Source: an uncultured Christensenella sp.
Lineage (GTDB): Bacteria > Bacillota > Clostridia > Christensenellales > UBA1242
Length of the DNA: 27,104 nucleotides
Reading direction: 5' to 3'
NCBI GenBank assembly: GCA_910584815.1
Contig: CAJUBT010000019.1
Location: 1 to 27,104, forward strand
The position numbers were made by a program, and so were the translations under genes. Shown in pieces: positions 24,917-27,104 of the stretch. Every line of letters starts with the position of its first letter. Within the stretch, counting starts at the first letter, position 1. The notes under the pieces were generated by a model that had not been told where the DNA came from, did no database searches, and worked only from the letters and a program-made list of their open reading frames with translations.

Positions 24917-25240
24917 CTATCTTATTGCATTACTATCAAAACCTTTAGGGTATCTCTTCATAAGTTTTTCTATATTTCCTTGTGCTACTTGTAAAAAATC
25001 TATATCAAAAACTTCACAAGCTTCTGCAATATACCATAGTATGTCGCCTAATTCTTCCTGCAAATGCAGCTTATCAAGTTCTTTACCACCACACAAATGT
25101 TTTTTAATAACATCAGCAACTTCACCACATTCTCCAGTAAGCCCCAAACCAACATTTGCTATGGCATCTTCTCTTCTATCAAAAGCCTTACAAGTTCTCA
25201 TTGCCAATTTTTGATATTCTCTAAAACCAATCTCTTCCAT
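24917..25240 (-). CDS. MazG-like nucleotide pyrophosphohydrolase
   Basis: The 107-residue all-alpha protein has the MazG metal-binding motif: LTGECGEVADVIKKH with Glu37, Glu40 and Asp43, then EELGDILWYIA with Glu63 and Asp66. A single domain of this size is typical of house-cleaning enzymes that hydrolyse non-canonical or excess nucleoside triphosphates to monophosphate and pyrophosphate. The substrate is not readable. AAAGGATA precedes the ATG closely and AAGGAG lies somewhat farther back. Stop is TAG. Confidence 0.85.
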   Translation of the reverse strand: MEEIGFREYQKLAMRTCKAFDRREDAIANVGLGLTGECGEVADVIKKHLCGGKELDKLHLQEELGDILWYIAEACEVFDIDFLQVAQGNIEKLMKRYPKGFDSNAIR

Positions 25241-25382
25241 TATCCTTTTTTCTCCTTTTTGTTAATCTCTTTATTATTTTTCAATTCATTTTAATTTTGT
25301 TATAATATTTTAATTAATTTATCATAAAAGATGTAAACAAAATTTTAATTATAAAGTTTAAAAAATTTAAATCTATATAATT

Positions 25383-25401
25383 AAATTGCCATACAATTTA
25401 A
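25383..25401. repeat. Repeat copy A, AAATTGCCATACAATTTAA
   Basis: Nineteen bases that recur with one substitution at 27013-27031. Internally AAATTG and CAATTT are inverted around CCATA. The two copies lie either side of tRNA-Ser and the unknown membrane protein gene. Confidence 0.5.
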
Positions 25402-25701
25402 AAACTACTTATATAAATAATTAAAACCTTACATATTTAAAATAAATTATAAAAAGATTATAGCCCATAAATAATTACACATTAAAATGCTAGCATTTTT
25501 AAAAATTTTTTTCAAATATTTTCAATAATCTTTCTATAAATTTTATATTTTAAAAAATTTCTAACAAAAAATAAAATAATTTTTTAAAAAAATTAATATA
25601 TAAAAATTACTTTTTAACTATAAAACTAATAAATATATTTATTTTCTATATTTATATAAAAACTTAATAAAACATAAGTTAAATAGTTTTTAAAATTTTT
25701 A

Positions 25702-25730
25702 TTGCCAAAACAAAAAATTTCTATTATAAT
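25702..25730 (+). promoter_or_regulatory. Promoter of tRNA-Ser
   Basis: TTGCCA (25702-25707), a 17-base spacer and perfect TATAAT (25725-25730), 20 bases before the mature tRNA 5' end. Confidence 0.75.
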
Positions 25731-25749
25731 TACTTTGTTTAAAATTTAT

Positions 25750-25837
25750 GGAGAGGTGTCCGAGTGGTCTAAAGTGCGCGCTTGGAAAGCGCGTGTGGGG
25801 CAACCCACCGCAGGTTCAAATCCTGTCCTCTCCGCCA
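25750..25837 (+). tRNA. tRNA-Ser (anticodon GGA)
   Basis: The acceptor stem GGAGAGG (25750-25756) pairs with CCTCTCC (25827-25833), followed by discriminator G and an encoded CCA (25835-25837). The anticodon loop TTGGAAA gives GGA, reading UCC/UCU. A long variable arm GTGGG-GCAA-CCCAC marks a class II tRNA, and the T loop TTCAAAT is standard. Protein frames across it on both strands are artefacts. Confidence 0.97.
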
Positions 25838-25842
25838 AACAC

Positions 25843-25888
25843 AACCTAAATCGAACACTTGAAAAGTTTGATTTGGGTTTGTTTTTTT
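25843..25888 (+). terminator. Terminator of tRNA-Ser
   Basis: A 14-pair stem (25843-25856 with 25866-25879; two are G-U in RNA), nine-base loop, then a T-rich run to 25888. It ends six bases past the CCA and lies before the ribosome binding site of the next gene, which therefore needs read-through or an unseen promoter. Confidence 0.8.
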
Positions 25889-25914
25889 GTTTAAATATAC
25901 AAAAGGAGTTTTTT

Positions 25915-26556
25915 ATGAAAACTAACAAATGGGGTATAAGAATATCTTTAATAATTACTATTTTGTCTTTATTAGGAGCAATCTTTTTTAAGAGTTGGTG
26001 GCAGAACTTATCATTTGCAATTTTAGGAAGTGCTTTTTTATCATTTACAATTTATATAGTAAACTTCTTAACTTTAAGAAAAGAATTAGTTGATGAAATT
26101 GTAATTGATACATATAAAATAAATACATTTGGCTTTTCTGCTTTATTCAGTCAAAATAAGGACTTATCATTAGAAAAAGCTGTTAATGTTCTAAACATTA
26201 TAGATGATAGATATTACGATGTATATGTTAAAATAAATAAACTTTTATTAGGGATTTTTTGGTTTGATTATCGTAAAAAAATAACAAAAACAATCAAATC
26301 ACAAATTGATATTGATTTAACAAAAATTTATCAATTAGAGTCGTTTATAGAAACTTACCCGAGCGAGGCAAAAAATCAAACTAAAAACATATATAATGAC
26401 TTAGATAAATTTATAGATGACAATAATCTTTATTTAAGAGTTTTAAAAATGGCAAGAAAATTTAGAAGTAATGTAAGTTCTTTGGAAGAAATAGTTGATA
26501 AAAATAAACTAAAAAAAGAATGTGCTGATACATATAGGTCTTCATTAAATATTTAG
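25915..26556 (+). CDS. Unrecognised membrane protein with two N-terminal helices
   Basis: I do not recognise a family. The 213-residue protein has two hydrophobic segments (about 6-26 and 29-51) joined by a tight turn with tryptophans (SWWQN). A mostly helical, charged domain (about 55-213) follows and includes FFWFDYRKK-like aromatic-basic text near 118 and a Lys-rich end, probably cytoplasmic. AAAAGGAG is six bases before the ATG. A longer frame reaches back through tRNA-Ser, but that part is the well-known artefactual translation of a serine tRNA. There is no clear promoter between the tRNA terminator and this gene. Stop is TAG. A gene immediately 3' of a tRNA can be accessory; no integrase is in view. 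Confidence 0.65.
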   Translation: MKTNKWGIRISLIITILSLLGAIFFKSWWQNLSFAILGSAFLSFTIYIVNFLTLRKELVDEIVIDTYKINTFGFSALFSQNKDLSLEKAVNVLNIIDDRYYDVYVKINKLLLGIFWFDYRKKITKTIKSQIDIDLTKIYQLESFIETYPSEAKNQTKNIYNDLDKFIDDNNLYLRVLKMARKFRSNVSSLEEIVDKNKLKKECADTYRSSLNI

Positions 26557-26599
26557 TGCCGTTTTATGTCGTGAAAGGTCCTTAACTCGGGGTTTATAA

Positions 26600-26662
26600 A
26601 TGAAACATAATAAAGACAAGGCAAAGTTCTATAAGAAAAGTAAAAAAAGAAACAAAGTTTAA
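26600..26662 (+). CDS. Possible 20-residue basic peptide
   Basis: The frame MKHNKDKAKFYKKSKKRNKV starts at the ATG at 26600 with GGGG seven bases upstream (26589-26592). Ten of 20 residues are Lys or Arg. Several codons end in G or C (GAC, AAG, TTC, AAG), unlike the surrounding AT-rich DNA. It sits at the end of an unusual GC-richer stretch. It could be a real short gene, the remnant of a longer one, or part of an RNA. No homology is recognised. Confidence 0.3.
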   Translation: MKHNKDKAKFYKKSKKRNKV

Positions 26663-26990
26663 TGTTAAACTTACCAACTTATTATATTGATATATATAAA
26701 TTTATTAAATATTTACACAATTAGCATATCATTTAATGCTAAAAAATTAGTGGTAATATTGATAATTTCAAAAACAAAATTTTAAATATATTTGGGAAAC
26801 TATAAGAGTTCAAAGAATTAATACAAAAAAATTAAAGATTGCACAATTTTTTTAATATTATTGAAGATATAAAAATTAAAACTATTTAATAGGAATAATT
26901 AGAGTGTTTATATAGTATTTAAAAATCACAAACATAAATTTATATAATGTTTACATTAAAACAAAATTTTAAAATAAAAAAATTAAAAAA

Positions 26991-27008
26991 ATTAATTAAT
27001 TAATTAAT
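26991..27008. repeat. ATTA short tandem repeat
   Basis: Four and a half units of ATTA/TTAA in direct succession. Such runs vary by slippage. No function is implied. Confidence 0.6.
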
Positions 27009-27045
27009 ATAGAAATTGCCATACGATTTAACTGTAAATTTCTAT
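27009..27045. repeat. 9-bp inverted repeat enclosing repeat copy B
   Basis: ATAGAAATT (27009-27017) is inverted at AATTTCTAT (27037-27045). The enclosed part starts with GCCATACGATTTAA, so the second copy of the 19-base repeat (27013-27031, one substitution from 25383-25401) lies across the left arm and loop. Confidence 0.5.
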
Positions 27046-27104
27046 TAACAAAAATTTAATTCTCATAGAAATACTTCTAAATTATTTATGTTTTATAAAA
27101 TTAA

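Larger units (their letters stand above)
25241..25749. other. 509-base AT-rich gap left of tRNA-Ser
   Basis: Extremely AT-rich and nearly without ORFs. It holds one copy of a repeated motif (25383-25401) and the tRNA promoter (25702-25730), both listed separately. I see no other gene or RNA. Confidence 0.5.
26663..27104. other. 442-base AT-rich right end of the window
   Basis: No supportable gene. It contains a tetranucleotide run (26991-27008), the second repeat copy (27013-27031) and a 9-bp inverted repeat (27009-27045), listed separately. A gene could begin beyond the edge. Confidence 0.5.

Noticed and set aside
25241..25749. Replication origin or other special function for the very AT-rich gap
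   Set aside because: No DnaA-box cluster (TTATCCACA-like), no iterons and no dnaA or rep gene nearby; composition alone is not evidence.
25702..25914. N-terminal 71-residue extension of the gene at 25915, and a minus-strand frame at 25746-25928
   Set aside because: Both are translations of tRNA-Ser. The texts SEWSKVRAWKAR and ERTGFEPAVG are familiar artefacts of such tRNAs, and a strong ribosome binding site supports the ATG at 25915.
1..27104. CRISPR array, prophage, transposon or defence island
   Set aside because: No regularly spaced repeats, no transposase, integrase or phage genes, and nearly all genes are housekeeping or small metabolic enzymes.

Overview
The window is AT-rich chromosome (coding roughly 70-75% A+T, intergenic DNA higher) of a low-GC Bacillota-like bacterium. 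Pointers are AGGAGG-type ribosome binding sites, TTGACA/TATAAT promoters, strong intrinsic terminators, a PadR/DUF1700 pair, a B. subtilis-length glucose-6-phosphate isomerase and a meso-diaminopimelate dehydrogenase, which implies a DAP-type peptidoglycan. An uncultured gut Clostridia-like lineage is likely, but nothing here fixes a genus. TGA is never used as a stop by the 23 genes whose 3' ends are visible (19 TAA, 4 TAG).

Layout. 1-895: 5' part of a FAD-dependent (DAO-family) oxidoreductase, running off the left edge. 1101-2597: membrane-anchored beta-lactamase-fold serine hydrolase. 2728-5181: RBBP9-like hydrolase, threonine-aldolase-type PLP enzyme and HD phosphohydrolase, all on + and ending at a terminator. 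5302-7157 (minus): YwaF/TMEM164-like membrane protein, DUF1700 protein and PadR repressor, with the same palindrome in both promoter regions. 7653-8141: small four-helix membrane protein. 8282-8752 (minus): YbaK-type deacylase. 9176-9979: exonuclease III. 10251-11279 (minus): LD-carboxypeptidase. 11650-16047: argS followed by a P2A calcium ATPase. 16236-21458 (minus): DUF3737 beta-helix protein, pgi, a COG2509 flavoprotein and ddh, each apparently its own unit. 21624-23292: YhhN-type membrane protein plus ATP-grasp ligase operon. 23393-23902: histidine phosphatase. 24231-25240 (minus): PaaI-type thioesterase and MazG-like pyrophosphohydrolase. 25750-25837: tRNA-Ser(GGA), followed by an unrecognised two-helix membrane protein and an unexplained short GC-richer segment with a 20-codon basic ORF.

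Most of the window is housekeeping or single-gene metabolism. I see no CRISPR array, transposase, integrase, toxin-antitoxin pair or obvious defence cassette. The least explained parts are the region right of tRNA-Ser (25838-27104), the PadR regulon with its shared operator, and the YhhN/ATP-grasp pair.
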